The notes: generated by a model from the letters alone, not told the origin. Positions 41,907 to 51,491 are shown, numbered from the stretch's first letter. The stretch is 64,000 nucleotides of DNA from Bradyrhizobium sp. Ghvi (GCF_900115265.1 NZ_FOVU01000004.1:680987-744986); one strand, 5' to 3'. Numbers and translations: made by a program.

Positions 41907-43820
41907 ATGCAATTCCATCTCAATGGATTCCAGCCGGGCGACCCTGAAATTGCCGATCCCGCCGAGCGCATTCCGGCCCCCGGTGCTTTGGGCGCAATGG
42001 ACGAGGAGGTCGATGTCCTCATCGTCGGCTGCGGCCCCGCCGGTTTGACACTGGCCGCCCAGCTCGCGCAATTCGGCGACATCAAGACCTGCATCGTCGA
42101 CCAGAAGCCGGGCCGGCTCCTGGTCGGCCAGGCCGACGGCATCGCCTGTCGTACGATGGAGATGTTCCACGCCTTTGGCTTCAGCGAGCGCGTGTTGAAG
42201 GAAGCCTACTGGGTCAACGAGACGACGTTCTGGAAGCCGGACGAGCGGACGCCCGAGAAAATCGTCCGCAGCGGCCGGGTGCAGGACGTCGAGGATGGCC
42301 TATCGGAATTTCCGCACGTCATTCTCAACCAGGCGCGCGTTCATGACAGCTTTCTCGACCTCATGCGTAAATCACCTGCCAAGCTCGAGCCCTATTATGG
42401 AAGGCGCCTGCTCGACCTCCAGATCGATACGGCCGCAAGTCCCGCCGATCACGCCGTGACCGCGCGCCTCGAACGCGTCGATGGCGCCGATGAGGGCAAG
42501 GTCGAGACCATCAAGGCGCGCTACGTCGTCGGTTGCGACGGCGCGCGCAGCACGGTGCGCAAGTCGATCGGCCGCGAGTTGCAGGGCGATTCCGCCAACC
42601 ACGCCTGGGGCGTGATGGATGTGCTGGCGGTGACCGACTTTCCCGATATCCGCTTCAAGACGCTGATCCAGTCGGCGAAGGACGGCAGCCTTCTCATCAT
42701 TCCGCGCGAAGGCGGCTACATGGTCCGCATCTATGTCGAGCTGGCCAAGCTCGACGTCGGCGAGCGCGTCGCCAACCGCAACATCACGGCCGACGACGTG
42801 ATTGCGAAAGCGCAGCGGATCCTGAAGCCGCATACGCTCGAGGTGAAGGAGATCGCCTGGTGGTCCGTCTACGAGATCGGCCAGCGCCTGACCGACAAGT
42901 TCGACGACGTGCCGGAAGCCGAGATCGCAACGCGGCAGCCGCGCATCTTCATCGCAGGCGATGCCTGCCATACGCACAGCCCGAAGGCCGGGCAGGGAAT
43001 GAACGTCTCGATGCAGGACGCGTTCAATCTCGGCTGGAAGCTCGCTGCCGTGCTGCGGAAGCAATGTGCGCCGAGCCTGCTGCATTCCTATTCGGCGGAG
43101 CGGCAGGCTGTGGCAAAGGAGCTGATCGACTTCGACCGCGAATGGGCCGGCATCCTGGCCTCCGCGGCCAAGGCCGGCGGCGCCGACGCGGCGAAGACGC
43201 AGGATTATTTCGTCAGGCACGGCCGCTACACCGCGGGCACCGCGACGCATTACGCACCGTCGGTCCTGACCGCGCATCAGCATCTCGCGCCAGGATTCGT
43301 CATCGGCAAGCGCTTTCACTCCGCGCCGGTGATCCGGTTTGGAGATGCCAAGCCGGTGCATCTTGGCCATGCGGGGACCGCCGATGGCCGTTTCCGCATC
43401 TACGCGTTTTCGCCTGCCGAGAATCCCGCGGCATCGAGCTCCGCCATTCGTGCCTTGTGCAATTTCCTCGGCGAAGCCAGGGAATCGCCGATCCTGCGAT
43501 ACACGCCTCGAAGCTCCGACATCGATAGTGTCATCGATCTTCGGGCGGTGTTTCAGCAGGATCATCGTGAGCTCGCGATCGAGGAGATGCCGCGTATGCT
43601 GCTCCCCAGCAAAGGCCGCTACGGCCTGCTCGATTACGAAAAGATGTTCTGCCCGGACCCGAGGAGCGGCCAAGACGTTTTCACGATGCGCGGCATCGAT
43701 CGGAAGGTCGGCTGCATGGTCGTGGTGCGGCCGGATCAATATGTCGCGCAGGTGCTGCCGCTCAAGGATTTTGCGGCGCTGGCAGCCTATTTCGACGGCT
43801 TCATGTTACGGATGAAGTGA
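41907..43820 (+). CDS. FAD-dependent aromatic monooxygenase (MobA/phenol hydroxylase-like)
   Basis: A 637-aa group A flavoprotein monooxygenase. It has the FAD loop VGCGPAGLTLAAQL near residue 40, CDGARSTVR (NADPH/FAD contact), and GDACHTHSPKAGQGMN. The C-terminal thioredoxin-like domain is present, and the length matches phenol 2-monooxygenase/3-hydroxybenzoate 4-hydroxylase types. It hydroxylates a phenolic acid, with NADPH. Induction via the divergent MarR protein is likely. ATG 41907 has GGGAG upstream. Confidence 0.92.
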   Translation: MQFHLNGFQPGDPEIADPAERIPAPGALGAMDEEVDVLIVGCGPAGLTLAAQLAQFGDIKTCIVDQKPGRLLVGQADGIACRTMEMFHAFGFSERVLKEAYWVNETTFWKPDERTPEKIVRSGRVQDVEDGLSEFPHVILNQARVHDSFLDLMRKSPAKLEPYYGRRLLDLQIDTAASPADHAVTARLERVDGADEGKVETIKARYVVGCDGARSTVRKSIGRELQGDSANHAWGVMDVLAVTDFPDIRFKTLIQSAKDGSLLIIPREGGYMVRIYVELAKLDVGERVANRNITADDVIAKAQRILKPHTLEVKEIAWWSVYEIGQRLTDKFDDVPEAEIATRQPRIFIAGDACHTHSPKAGQGMNVSMQDAFNLGWKLAAVLRKQCAPSLLHSYSAERQAVAKELIDFDREWAGILASAAKAGGADAAKTQDYFVRHGRYTAGTATHYAPSVLTAHQHLAPGFVIGKRFHSAPVIRFGDAKPVHLGHAGTADGRFRIYAFSPAENPAASSSAIRALCNFLGEARESPILRYTPRSSDIDSVIDLRAVFQQDHRELAIEEMPRMLLPSKGRYGLLDYEKMFCPDPRSGQDVFTMRGIDRKVGCMVVVRPDQYVAQVLPLKDFAALAAYFDGFMLRMK

Positions 43821-43959
43821 GACTTTGCTCCGCCGATGAATGGCGGATGAATATTGAACCGCGCGCGGCGTCCTTTTCAATCTTTAGGCTGAAGCAGTGA
43901 TCGTGAGCGGAACGCTTTATTCCGCTCGCGCGTTCCGCCTCCCAAAGGAGGACTTCGCC

Positions 43960-44940
43960 ATGAGACTGAAAACCGCTTTAGTTGCAGCGTTGCTGCTCAC
44001 CCCGACGGCCGCATTGGCCGCACCGGGTATCGTCACCGTCTCGACCGGTCTGCGCGCCGGGCCGGGGCCGGGCTTCCCGCTGGTCGATCGAATCCCCGAA
44101 GGCGCTCGCGTCAACATCCATGGCTGCCTTCGCGGCGATGCCTGGTGCGATGTGAGCTTCTCCGATGATCGCGGCTGGGTGTCGTCGCAATATCTCGAAT
44201 ATCTCTATCGCAACCACTACGTCTATCTGCCCGACTATGTCGATGAGATCGACGTGCCGGTCGTTCCCTTCGTACTGAGCTCGTACTGGTCGAGCTATTA
44301 TGAGGGACGTCCCTGGTATCGTCGCCATGCTTACTGGAATAGCTACTGGACGTCCCACGAACGCTTCGCAACGCGGTTGACGATCGATCCGCGCGCCGCC
44401 CGGATCGGTCGTGCGGCCACGCGTGACGCTGCGCTTGCGCTCGACCGCGAAGGCATCCATGGCAAGGCCAATGTCACCGGTGCCGCCGCGATCTCCGGGC
44501 GAGATGCTGCGACTTCGCGGCGCGACGCGGCCATCACAAAGCGTGACGCCGCAGTGACAACCGACCGGGCGGGAGCCCGGCCAGGTGAGCGCATCGCGCA
44601 TGAGCGCGCCACTGTGCAGGGGCGCAATCCCCGTGACGCACAGGCGCGCATGATGCACGAGCCGACCGCGGCCCGGGCCGCGGTACACGCGCAGCCGATG
44701 GCACGGGCGCATGAAGCGCCACGCATGTCCGCCGCGCCGGCGGCCCGGCCCGCGATGCCGCATATGGCTCAGCCGAACGTCAGCCATGGTGCGCCGATGA
44801 ATGCGCATGCGCAGATGCCCGCACCGCGCGCGGCTGCACCTGCGATGCCGCATCCGGCTGGCGGCGGTGGCGGCGCTCCGCACATCAACGCCGGCCCGCA
44901 TGGTGGCGGGGCGCCCGGCGGCGGTCACGAGAAGCACTAG
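43960..44940 (+). CDS. SH3-domain protein with long His/Ala/Pro-rich tail
   Basis: A 326-aa exported protein. A signal peptide is followed by a bacterial SH3 domain (STGLRAGPGPGFPLVDRIPEG, then DDRGWVSSQYL). After it come a Tyr-rich segment (YWSSYYEGRPWYRRH) and a low-complexity region rich in RDA, His and Pro. SH3 domains of this type bind cell wall. AGGAGG precedes ATG 43960. A clear terminator follows the stop. Confidence 0.82.
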   Translation: MRLKTALVAALLLTPTAALAAPGIVTVSTGLRAGPGPGFPLVDRIPEGARVNIHGCLRGDAWCDVSFSDDRGWVSSQYLEYLYRNHYVYLPDYVDEIDVPVVPFVLSSYWSSYYEGRPWYRRHAYWNSYWTSHERFATRLTIDPRAARIGRAATRDAALALDREGIHGKANVTGAAAISGRDAATSRRDAAITKRDAAVTTDRAGARPGERIAHERATVQGRNPRDAQARMMHEPTAARAAVHAQPMARAHEAPRMSAAPAARPAMPHMAQPNVSHGAPMNAHAQMPAPRAAAPAMPHPAGGGGGAPHINAGPHGGGAPGGGHEKH

Positions 44941-44948
44941 CCATCTGG

Positions 44949-44980
44949 AAAGCCCGGCCTTCGTGCCGGGCTTTCTTTTT
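44949..44980 (+). terminator. Rho-independent terminator after the SH3 gene
   Basis: AAAGCCCGGC and GCCGGGCTTT pair around CTTCGT and are followed by CTTTTT. Ten-bp perfect stem 9 bp after the stop. Confidence 0.85.
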
Positions 44981-45107
44981 GGCGTCGCCCGGGTTCCGTG
45001 CGCGTACAATTTAAGAAGGTTCTTCGCTGGCAGATTTCATCCATCGTAAGATGTCTACCCAAAGATGTAAGTATCCACTCGGGGCAGCGGGGCACGGGAG
45101 GATGAAG

Positions 45108-45386
45108 ATGAGACAGAGCCAGGCGGAGACGCGCCGCCAAAATGTTGCGAAGCGGTCGATGACCAAAGAGGCCAAGCAGCTGTCCAGCCTGATTGCTGGA
45201 TTGCGCAAGTCTCTCGAGGGCATCCACAAGGAGCGGACGAGCAAAAAACTCTCCGGCGCCGAGATGGGTATGCTCGATGAGCGTCGCAACAATTTGTTGC
45301 TCACCATTGCCGCTCTCGACGACCGCCTGTCGGCCGTGCAGGGTCTGATCGATCTCGGCCGGCCACATGTGATCCGCGTCCACTGA
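45108..45386 (+). CDS. Small charged coiled-coil protein (92 aa)
   Basis: A 92-aa, mostly helical protein with strongly basic N-terminus (RQSQAETRRQNVAKRSMTKE) and a long helix with heptads (LSSLIAGLRKSLEGIHKER, then EERRNNLLLTIAALDDRLSAV). GGGAGG precedes ATG 45108. Function not known. Confidence 0.65.
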   Translation: MRQSQAETRRQNVAKRSMTKEAKQLSSLIAGLRKSLEGIHKERTSKKLSGAEMGMLDERRNNLLLTIAALDDRLSAVQGLIDLGRPHVIRVH

Positions 45387-45608
45387 GCAGATCCCCAAGC
45401 GCTATCGGTTCCGTCGCGGCGGCGATGGGCCGGAGCCCGGCCGTTGCACAGGGACTGTAAACGCATTGGCAAGGCTGGAATTGGTCCGCAGCACAATGCT
45501 GCCGCGGTCTGCACCAAATTGCCACGCTCCCGGCGAATTGCCGCCAAAGCCCGCTGCCACGAGGAGAGGGGGGCGGGGCAACGCCGGGGATGCGAATTGG
45601 CCTATAAA

Positions 45609-45776
45609 ATGGTCGCAGAACGCGACAATGAGAAGTACAGTTTTGCCCGCGAGAGCCGGTTGCTCATCGTGGCGAAGGCAAGGGTTTGGGCCAGCGAAGG
45701 CTGGCGGGTCGTCATCACCGATCACGACGGCAAGGCCTATGCGCCGCCGGAGTTCGATCAGTTGTTGGCGGCGTGA
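45609..45776 (+). CDS. Small conserved-type protein (55 aa)
   Basis: Compact sequence MVAERDNEKYSFARESRLLI plus an aromatic core (AKARVWASEGWRVVITDHDG). It is like many short bradyrhizobial hypothetical proteins; codon use is normal. The ribosome binding site is weak and a TTG start 12 bp upstream is possible. A long open frame before it is not coding. Confidence 0.55.
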   Translation: MVAERDNEKYSFARESRLLIVAKARVWASEGWRVVITDHDGKAYAPPEFDQLLAA

Positions 45777-45801
45777 TCGCAAGACGGGCTTGGGGACAAT
45801 A

Positions 45802-46179
45802 GTGAGATCGTTAATTCGACGGGGGCGCGAAGTTGTCGCGCCTCTCATGATTCTTGGGACCATTGCCGCAGCGGACGTCGTGCTGACATCGCCGCTCGCG
45901 TTCGCGCAAAATCTTGACGCCGGCAAGTCGCCCGAAAGGCTCTTCGCGGATGGCTGCGCCACCTGCCATCGCAGCCCGCGAGGACTGGCGAAGGGGCGCT
46001 ACAGCCTGACGCTGTCCTGGTTTCTCCAGGACCATTATTCGGCCGGCCCGGACACGGCCAAGGCGCTCGCCGACTATCTGGTGTCGGTCGATACGCCGCC
46101 GCCAAGTGCTCCGGCGAAGTCTGGCGCAAAATCATCCAGATCGAAGCCGCATCCGCCGAAGCCAGTGCAAGGTCAGTAG
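45802..46179 (+). CDS. Small secreted monoheme c-type cytochrome
   Basis: A 125-aa exported protein: signal peptide ending SPLAFAQN, heme motif CATCH around residue 52-56 in GCATCHRSPRGL, and a basic/Pro-rich tail. The heme-methionine ligand is not obvious. GGGGA precedes GTG 45802. Probably a periplasmic electron carrier; partner unknown. Confidence 0.75.
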   Translation: MRSLIRRGREVVAPLMILGTIAAADVVLTSPLAFAQNLDAGKSPERLFADGCATCHRSPRGLAKGRYSLTLSWFLQDHYSAGPDTAKALADYLVSVDTPPPSAPAKSGAKSSRSKPHPPKPVQGQ

Positions 46180-46217
46180 CCGGCCGCGCCGGCGTTGCGA
46201 TCCGATGCTCGCCGATA

Positions 46218-46562
46218 TCAATGCGCCGTCGTCTGCGAGAACAGGTTGATGATCACGACGCCTGACACGATCAGGGCGATGCCGACGAAGGCGGCGGCGT
46301 CCAGCATCTGGCGGAACAGCACGAAGGAGACGGTGGCGGTCAGGATGATGCCCACCCCGCCCCAGATCGCATAGGCGACGCTCAGCGGGATGACCCGGAT
46401 CGCGACCGACAGCGCATAGAACGAGGCGCCGTAGAGCAGCACCATCATCAGCGTCGGCCATGGCCGGGTGAACTGCGCGGATTGCTGCAGGAAGGCGGAC
46501 GCCGTCACCTCGAACACGATGGCAAGGGCAAGCGCGGCATAGGAGGTGAAAGCAGACTGCAT
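46218..46562 (-). CDS. SMR-family efflux protein
   Basis: A 114-aa protein with four membrane helices and the conserved Glu18 in IVFEVTASAFL, which exchanges protons for cationic drugs. Other SMR features are WPTLMMVLLYGASFYALS and VAYAIWGGVG. The ATG at 46562 is chosen because the longer frame has no membrane character before it. Transports quaternary ammonium-type compounds. Confidence 0.9.
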   Translation of the reverse strand: MQSAFTSYAALALAIVFEVTASAFLQQSAQFTRPWPTLMMVLLYGASFYALSVAIRVIPLSVAYAIWGGVGIILTATVSFVLFRQMLDAAAFVGIALIVSGVVIINLFSQTTAH

Positions 46563-46738
46563 GGAGCTCTCGAGCGTGGCGCGCGAAAGAATCCGCGCGG
46601 TTCGTGGACTCAGCACGCGACATGGCCTTGCCGGCTATCACGTCCGAGTGACGACGCTGCGACAGGGGAGAACGATGAAGCCGCCACGCGAGAAATCGCG
46701 CGGCGGCTGCGAAGGGTCGCGAGCCGTTCGTTGCGGCC

Positions 46739-47404
46739 CTAATTGATCCGGACGGAAAGCTCGATGTCCTCGGCGAAGGGCGTAGACATGTAGCCGCTGC
46801 CGGGATTGCGGACGCGCGCGAGGTAATCGGGGCTGAAATCCGCATTGTCGGCGACGATGATCGCGCCGGGCCTCAAGCGGTCCTCGACCAGATCTAGGAT
46901 ATCAGGGTAGAGCGCCTTGGCGCCGTCGAGCAGCACGAGGTCAATCTGATCGGGCAGATCGGTGCTCAGCGTCCTCAGCGCATCGCCTTCGCGGATCTCG
47001 ACGAGATCGATCAGCCCGCCAGTCGAGAGGTTTGCGCGCGCTCGCGCCGCCTTGGCCGGCTCGAACTCGCTGGTGATCAGGCGACCGCCGCCATTGTCGC
47101 GCAGGCCTGCGGCCAGGTGCAGCGTCGATATGCCGAACGAGGTGCCGAACTCTACGATCGCCTTCGCGCGCGAGCAGCGCGTCAGCATGTAAAGCAACTG
47201 ACCGGTCTCGCGCGAGACCGCGAGCGGCACGTCCTTCAGGCGTGCGTAAAGTTCTCGGTAATCGGTTTTGCTTCGCATCATCCGCGTGCGGTCAGTCTCG
47301 CTCAAATCGACGACGGCAGCCTGCATCGCGCCATCTGCTGCTTCGGCCTGGTCGAACAGGCGATCCAGCAGCGGCGCAAGCGTTGTGATTGTTGGGGTGG
47401 TCAT
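46739..47404 (-). CDS. O-methyltransferase-family protein
   Basis: A 221-aa class I SAM methyltransferase. The AdoMet motif IVEFGTSFGISTLHLAAGL lies near residue 85-103; VLLDGAK and VADNADFS supply the later motifs. It resembles caffeoyl-CoA/catechol O-methyltransferases. It is divergent from a TetR gene with an inverted repeat in the gap. Substrate unknown. Confidence 0.88.
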   Translation of the reverse strand: MTTPTITTLAPLLDRLFDQAEAADGAMQAAVVDLSETDRTRMMRSKTDYRELYARLKDVPLAVSRETGQLLYMLTRCSRAKAIVEFGTSFGISTLHLAAGLRDNGGGRLITSEFEPAKAARARANLSTGGLIDLVEIREGDALRTLSTDLPDQIDLVLLDGAKALYPDILDLVEDRLRPGAIIVADNADFSPDYLARVRNPGSGYMSTPFAEDIELSVRIN

Positions 47405-47448
47405 AGGGCGTCTCCAGAGTTCAGGGCGCGTGCTTGCGCGCGAGCTGA

Positions 47449-47470
47449 AATACGACTAATTCGTCGCATT
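47449..47470. promoter_or_regulatory. Candidate TetR operator
   Basis: AATACGAC (47449-47456) pairs with GTCGCATT (47463-47470) with one mismatch, six bases apart, between the divergent O-methyltransferase and TetR genes. Confidence 0.5.
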
Positions 47471-47497
47471 TCCTATTCGCATTCCCGCGGGCGCTGC

Positions 47498-48142
47498 ATG
47501 GCCGATCGTCGAAGTCGTTCGGTTTCCTCACGAAAACAGCCACAGCAGGCCCGCTCCAACGAGCTGGTGGCCGCCATTCTGGATGCTGCTGTTCAGGTCC
47601 TGGCGAAGGAGGGCGCGCAGCGCTTCACCACCGGGCGCGTGGCGGAGCGAGCCGGGGTGAGCGTCGGGTCGCTCTACCAATATTTTCCGAACAAGGCGGC
47701 GATCCTGTTCCGCCTGCAGAGCGACGAGTGGCGCAGCACGAGCGAGCTTCTGCGTGGCATTCTCGCGGATCGCACGAAGCCACCACGGGCGCGGCTGCGC
47801 GCGCTGGTCCACGCTTTCGTTCGCTCCGAATGTGAGGAAGCTGCGATCCGTGGCGCGCTCAACGACGCCGCGCCGCTCTATCGCGACGCGCCCGAGGCGC
47901 AGGCGGCGCGGGCCGCCGGCGAGGGCGTCATCGCGGTTTTCATGGGCGAGGCACTGCCGGAGGCCCCGAAAGCGACACGCGAGCTTGCCGGCGAGCTGAT
48001 CAAGACGACGTTGGCCGCGGTGGCAAAACGGTTCTCCGAGACGCCGCGCACCGAGGCGGAGATCATGCGTCAGGCCGACGGACTGGCCGACATGTTCTGT
48101 GCCTATCTCGATGAGCTGGCTCGCCGCGGACGTCGTTGCTGA
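47498..48142 (+). CDS. TetR-family regulator
   Basis: A 214-aa repressor with the helix-turn-helix in AAILDAAVQVLAKEGAQRFT and GVSVGSLYQYFPNKAAILFRL, followed by a helical ligand domain. It probably controls the divergent O-methyltransferase gene. ATG 47498 is used; a long open frame upstream is a shadow of that neighbour. Confidence 0.88.
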   Translation: MADRRSRSVSSRKQPQQARSNELVAAILDAAVQVLAKEGAQRFTTGRVAERAGVSVGSLYQYFPNKAAILFRLQSDEWRSTSELLRGILADRTKPPRARLRALVHAFVRSECEEAAIRGALNDAAPLYRDAPEAQAARAAGEGVIAVFMGEALPEAPKATRELAGELIKTTLAAVAKRFSETPRTEAEIMRQADGLADMFCAYLDELARRGRRC

Positions 48143-48230
48143 CATCTGCATTTGCGGCCGAATACATTCGGATTCCTTGGCGTCATGGGGTAGCATCGCG
48201 TCGCCCTTCGTCCGGATCGAGCACGGCACC

Positions 48231-48872
48231 ATGCATATCCTTCGACCCCAGTTTCGCATCGAGGAGCAGCGCGCGCTGGAATTTGCGCGCCGGCGCGGCT
48301 TCGGCGTGATCGTCGCGGCGGACGCGAACGGTCCCCACGCCTCGCACGTGCCGTTCGTGCTGTCCGAGTGCGACGCGCATGCGATCGTGCAGATCCATTT
48401 CACGGCAAGAAATCCGCTCGTCGAGCTTGCCGATGGCATCAGGCGCTTCCTGCTGATCGTGGCCGGCGACGATGCCTACATCTCCAACGACTGGTACGCC
48501 TCGCCAGACAACGTCTCGACCTGGCTTTACGAGGCCGTGCACCTGTCGGGTGTGGCGCATCTGCGCGGTCACGAGGAGAATCGCGGCCATGGCGATGCGC
48601 TGCTTGCTGTCGCCGAGTCGCGGCTGCCGAAAGAGCCGTGGGTTCTTGCGCAGATGGAGCCGGGCAAGCGTGAGAGCATGCTGGCCGCGATCCGTGTCGT
48701 CGATCTCGTGGTCGATCAGGTGGAGGGGCAGGCCAAGCTCAATCAGCACAAGAGCGATGCCGACCATGTTGCGATAGCAAACCAGCTTGCACGATCCGAG
48801 GAGACGGGGCACCGGCGGTTGGCGCGGAAGATGCAGGCGCTGCGGCCAGGGCTTGGCTACGACGTCTCGTGA
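48231..48872 (+). CDS. PaiB-like FMN-binding protein
   Basis: A 213-aa protein of the PaiB/FMN-binding split-barrel family, often annotated as negative transcriptional regulator. It begins MHILRPQFRIEEQRALEF, with ASHVPFVLSE and VHLSGVAHL motifs, and has W/Y-rich SNDWYASPDNVSTW. It shares no visible DNA-binding motif. ATG 48231. Confidence 0.88.
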   Translation: MHILRPQFRIEEQRALEFARRRGFGVIVAADANGPHASHVPFVLSECDAHAIVQIHFTARNPLVELADGIRRFLLIVAGDDAYISNDWYASPDNVSTWLYEAVHLSGVAHLRGHEENRGHGDALLAVAESRLPKEPWVLAQMEPGKRESMLAAIRVVDLVVDQVEGQAKLNQHKSDADHVAIANQLARSEETGHRRLARKMQALRPGLGYDVS

Positions 48873-48920
48873 TCCAGGCTGCGCTTGCGCTGCGCCACGA
48901 TTGCTTTTACGGACCTCTGC

Positions 48921-49733
48921 ATGCTCGTCATCTCCATTCAAAGCCAGGTGGTCCACGGTCACGTCGGCAACAGCGCGGCGGTCCACGCCATTCAGGCGGA
49001 GGGCGTGAACGTCGCCGCCGTGCCCACCACACTGCTGTCGAACCATCCGCGCTATCCGACCCTGCGCGGGCGGGTGCTCGACGCCGAGCTCGTCGGCGAT
49101 CTGCTTGCCGGCGTGGAGGAACGGGGCGTGGTCGATGAAGCCGCCGTGCTCGTCACGGGCTATCTCGGCTCGCCCGACAACGCGGTCGTCATCGCTGATT
49201 TCGTCGAGTGCGCGCTGTCGCGCAATTCGAAACTCATCTATCTCTGCGATCCCGTCATCGGAGATGACGGCCGCATCTATGTCGCCGATGGCATTCTCGA
49301 TGTGGTTCGGCAGCGGCTGTTGCCGGCGGCACACCTGATCACGCCGAACCAGTTCGAGCTCGAGATGCTCTCCGGCGTCAAGATCGCGGACACGGACAGC
49401 TTGCGCGCCGCGGCGGCCGCGCTTGCGGGACAACGCCGGATCGATGTCGTCGCCACCGGCTGTGCGCTGGCAGATACGCCGGCAGGGCAGGTGGAGACGA
49501 TCCTGTGTGCGGACGGGCAGTTGTCGCGCTTTGCGACGCCACGGCTGCCGATCCGCCCCTACGGCACCGGTGATCTGCTCACCGCTCTGATCGCGGCGCA
49601 TCTTGCCAAGGGTGCGGCGGTCGAGGCGGCGGTGCGGATTGCGGTCGAGACGATCTTTGCGGTGCTTGTTCGCACGCAGCAGGCAGGATCGACCGAGATG
49701 CGCCTCGTGCCGTTGCCGGCATCGGGCAGGTAA
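48921..49733 (+). CDS. pdxY: Pyridoxal kinase
   Basis: A 270-aa ribokinase-superfamily enzyme of the PdxY group that phosphorylates pyridoxal to pyridoxal 5'-phosphate. Features: IQSQVVHGHVGNSAAV at the N-terminus, CDPVIGDDGRIYV, ITPNQFELEMLSG, and PYGTGDLLTALIAAHL with the catalytic Asp. It directly follows the PaiB-like gene by 48 bp. Confidence 0.92.
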   Translation: MLVISIQSQVVHGHVGNSAAVHAIQAEGVNVAAVPTTLLSNHPRYPTLRGRVLDAELVGDLLAGVEERGVVDEAAVLVTGYLGSPDNAVVIADFVECALSRNSKLIYLCDPVIGDDGRIYVADGILDVVRQRLLPAAHLITPNQFELEMLSGVKIADTDSLRAAAAALAGQRRIDVVATGCALADTPAGQVETILCADGQLSRFATPRLPIRPYGTGDLLTALIAAHLAKGAAVEAAVRIAVETIFAVLVRTQQAGSTEMRLVPLPASGR

Positions 49734-49740
49734 GCCTCAA

Positions 49741-51063
49741 TCAGGTCGTCCGCTTCGCGCTCGACTGCGCCGACTTCTGCGGCTTTGCCGAGCTCTTCTG
49801 CAGCCGCGCGGCCTGCGCCTTCGAGGGCTTGGCGCTGGCGACTGCGCGCGCCTTCTTGGGTTTGCCGTTGGCTGCTTCCTTGCGGTCGGTCGCGACGCCG
49901 CGCTTCGAAATGTATTCCTGGCCATCGATCGGACCGACATGCGGCGGATCCCGGTCGAGATAGGGCCGGCCGATGCCGAGAGCCTTGCCGTTGGCGTCGA
50001 CCCATTTCCACAGCACTTCCGTCGAGGCCCAGCGCTGGGCGCGGTTATTGCCCTGAGTGCTGACGATGTCGGCCGCCATGCCGTGACCGTAGCCACCGCG
50101 AAGACTGCCGCCGTGATAGGAACGGTTGGACGCGGCCTTCAGTCCGCTCGCAATCTCCTGGCGATAGTCGTCTCTGAACGCACTGGTGATGCCCGGCGAC
50201 AGGCCGGCGGCTTCCGCGGCGAGCAGCATGCGAAACAGCTTCTGCTTGAAGCTCTTGTCCATGCCGCCGATGACGTAGTCCATCAGCGGCATGTTGGCGT
50301 GGTCAGCCGCCTTCGGGTCCTTCCAGGCAAAATCCTCGTCGACGAGCTTTGTGAAGCTGCGCATTACCGTGACCATCTTGCCCTTGCGCTTGATCGTGAC
50401 GGCGCGGCGGTCTTCGACCTTGATCGAGTCTTCCTTCGGCGTGCGCTGATAGAGCGTCCAGAGGTAGCGGTCGATGCAGGCATCCATGGCGTAACATTCG
50501 TCGAGCACGGCCACGGTGTCGGCGGGCGGGGACGCCTTGCTCTCGGCCGCGGGCCCGCTCGCGATCGCGGCAGGAGACAGCGTTTGCGACGGCACCACGT
50601 CGCCGGGATCGGCGGAGGCAAGTTTGATGGTGGGCTCCGGAGCGATCTGGGCCTCGCTGGCGACGGGAGCAGGTTCAGCGGCTTCGCTGGCCGCAGGCGC
50701 GGATTCAGGCGCGGTTGGAGGGGCCGGTGCGGGCGCCAGCAGCATGTCGGCTGGATCGGCCGAGGCGAGCTTGATGGCGGGGGCTTCTATTTCGGGCGGT
50801 GGCGCTTCGACCATCGCCACGCTCGGCGTCGCAGCCGCAGCGATGTCGGCGGTCAGCGCGATGCCATCGTCTATCGTCGCCGCGCGCGGGATGTCGGCAA
50901 GGTCGAGACGCGTGAGATCTTTCGCGCGGGCAACGGCGGCTGCATTGGCGCCGCTGTTCTCGATCAAGGCCGGGGCGTAAGCAGAGAGGGAGAGCGCCAG
51001 CCAGCCGACCATTACGGCCGAGGGGCACGAGACCGCCACAAGAAGAGACCGCCGATCATTCAT
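49741..51063 (-). CDS. Membrane-anchored peptidase M15-like protein (440 aa)
   Basis: An N-terminal signal anchor (LLVAVSCPSAVMVGWLALSL), an Ala/Pro-rich linker with repeated SADPADM/SADPGDV phrases and a C-terminal domain with ITSAFRDDYRQEIASG, SYHGGSLRGGYGHGMAADIV and RDPPHVGP. These resemble the His/Asp zinc motifs of M15 DD-carboxypeptidase/VanY-like enzymes, so it may trim peptidoglycan. The basic C-terminal tail is Lys/Ala-rich. GGAGG precedes ATG 51063. It is convergent with pdxY. Confidence 0.8.
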   Translation of the reverse strand: MNDRRSLLVAVSCPSAVMVGWLALSLSAYAPALIENSGANAAAVARAKDLTRLDLADIPRAATIDDGIALTADIAAAATPSVAMVEAPPPEIEAPAIKLASADPADMLLAPAPAPPTAPESAPAASEAAEPAPVASEAQIAPEPTIKLASADPGDVVPSQTLSPAAIASGPAAESKASPPADTVAVLDECYAMDACIDRYLWTLYQRTPKEDSIKVEDRRAVTIKRKGKMVTVMRSFTKLVDEDFAWKDPKAADHANMPLMDYVIGGMDKSFKQKLFRMLLAAEAAGLSPGITSAFRDDYRQEIASGLKAASNRSYHGGSLRGGYGHGMAADIVSTQGNNRAQRWASTEVLWKWVDANGKALGIGRPYLDRDPPHVGPIDGQEYISKRGVATDRKEAANGKPKKARAVASAKPSKAQAARLQKSSAKPQKSAQSSAKRTT

Positions 51064-51314
51064 GATCCCTGCCTCCAAGGTTCGCCAGCGAACCAGATTG
51101 CACAACCAAGCACGCGGCGCGTCAATTGTTCGGAGGATGGTGTGGCGGTGCAATGGCGCAAATTCCCCAAAATGGGCTTTTCGAGCCAGTGTTGCCGCAA
51201 TACAACGCCGGTTCCCCAGATGAGTGTCAAATTGCACGATCCGAATTTACTCAATCTTGGATTGTGACGGTGCATTGCTCGGTGCCGGCAACGTCCGGTC
51301 GATTTGGGAAGGAC

Positions 51315-51491
51315 ATGCTTGTGAAATTGAAATGCCTGTTGATTGAATTTTGCGCCGACGAATCCGGCGCTACCGCGATCGAGTATGGCCTGATCGCCGC
51401 GGGCATCGCGCTCGCGATCATCGAGGTGATCTACGCGCTTGGCACCAATCTCGTCGCAAAGCTGCAATCGCTGGCGACTGCGTTGAAATAG
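51315..51491 (+). CDS. Flp-family type IVb pilin
   Basis: A 58-aa pilin precursor. A short leader (LVKLKCLLIEFCADE) precedes the processing-like ESGATAIEYGLIAAGIALAIIEV motif, which contains the conserved Glu and Tyr of Flp pilins and the hydrophobic assembly helix. GGAAGG precedes ATG 51315. No cpa/tad genes are adjacent. Confidence 0.88.
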   Translation: MLVKLKCLLIEFCADESGATAIEYGLIAAGIALAIIEVIYALGTNLVAKLQSLATALK

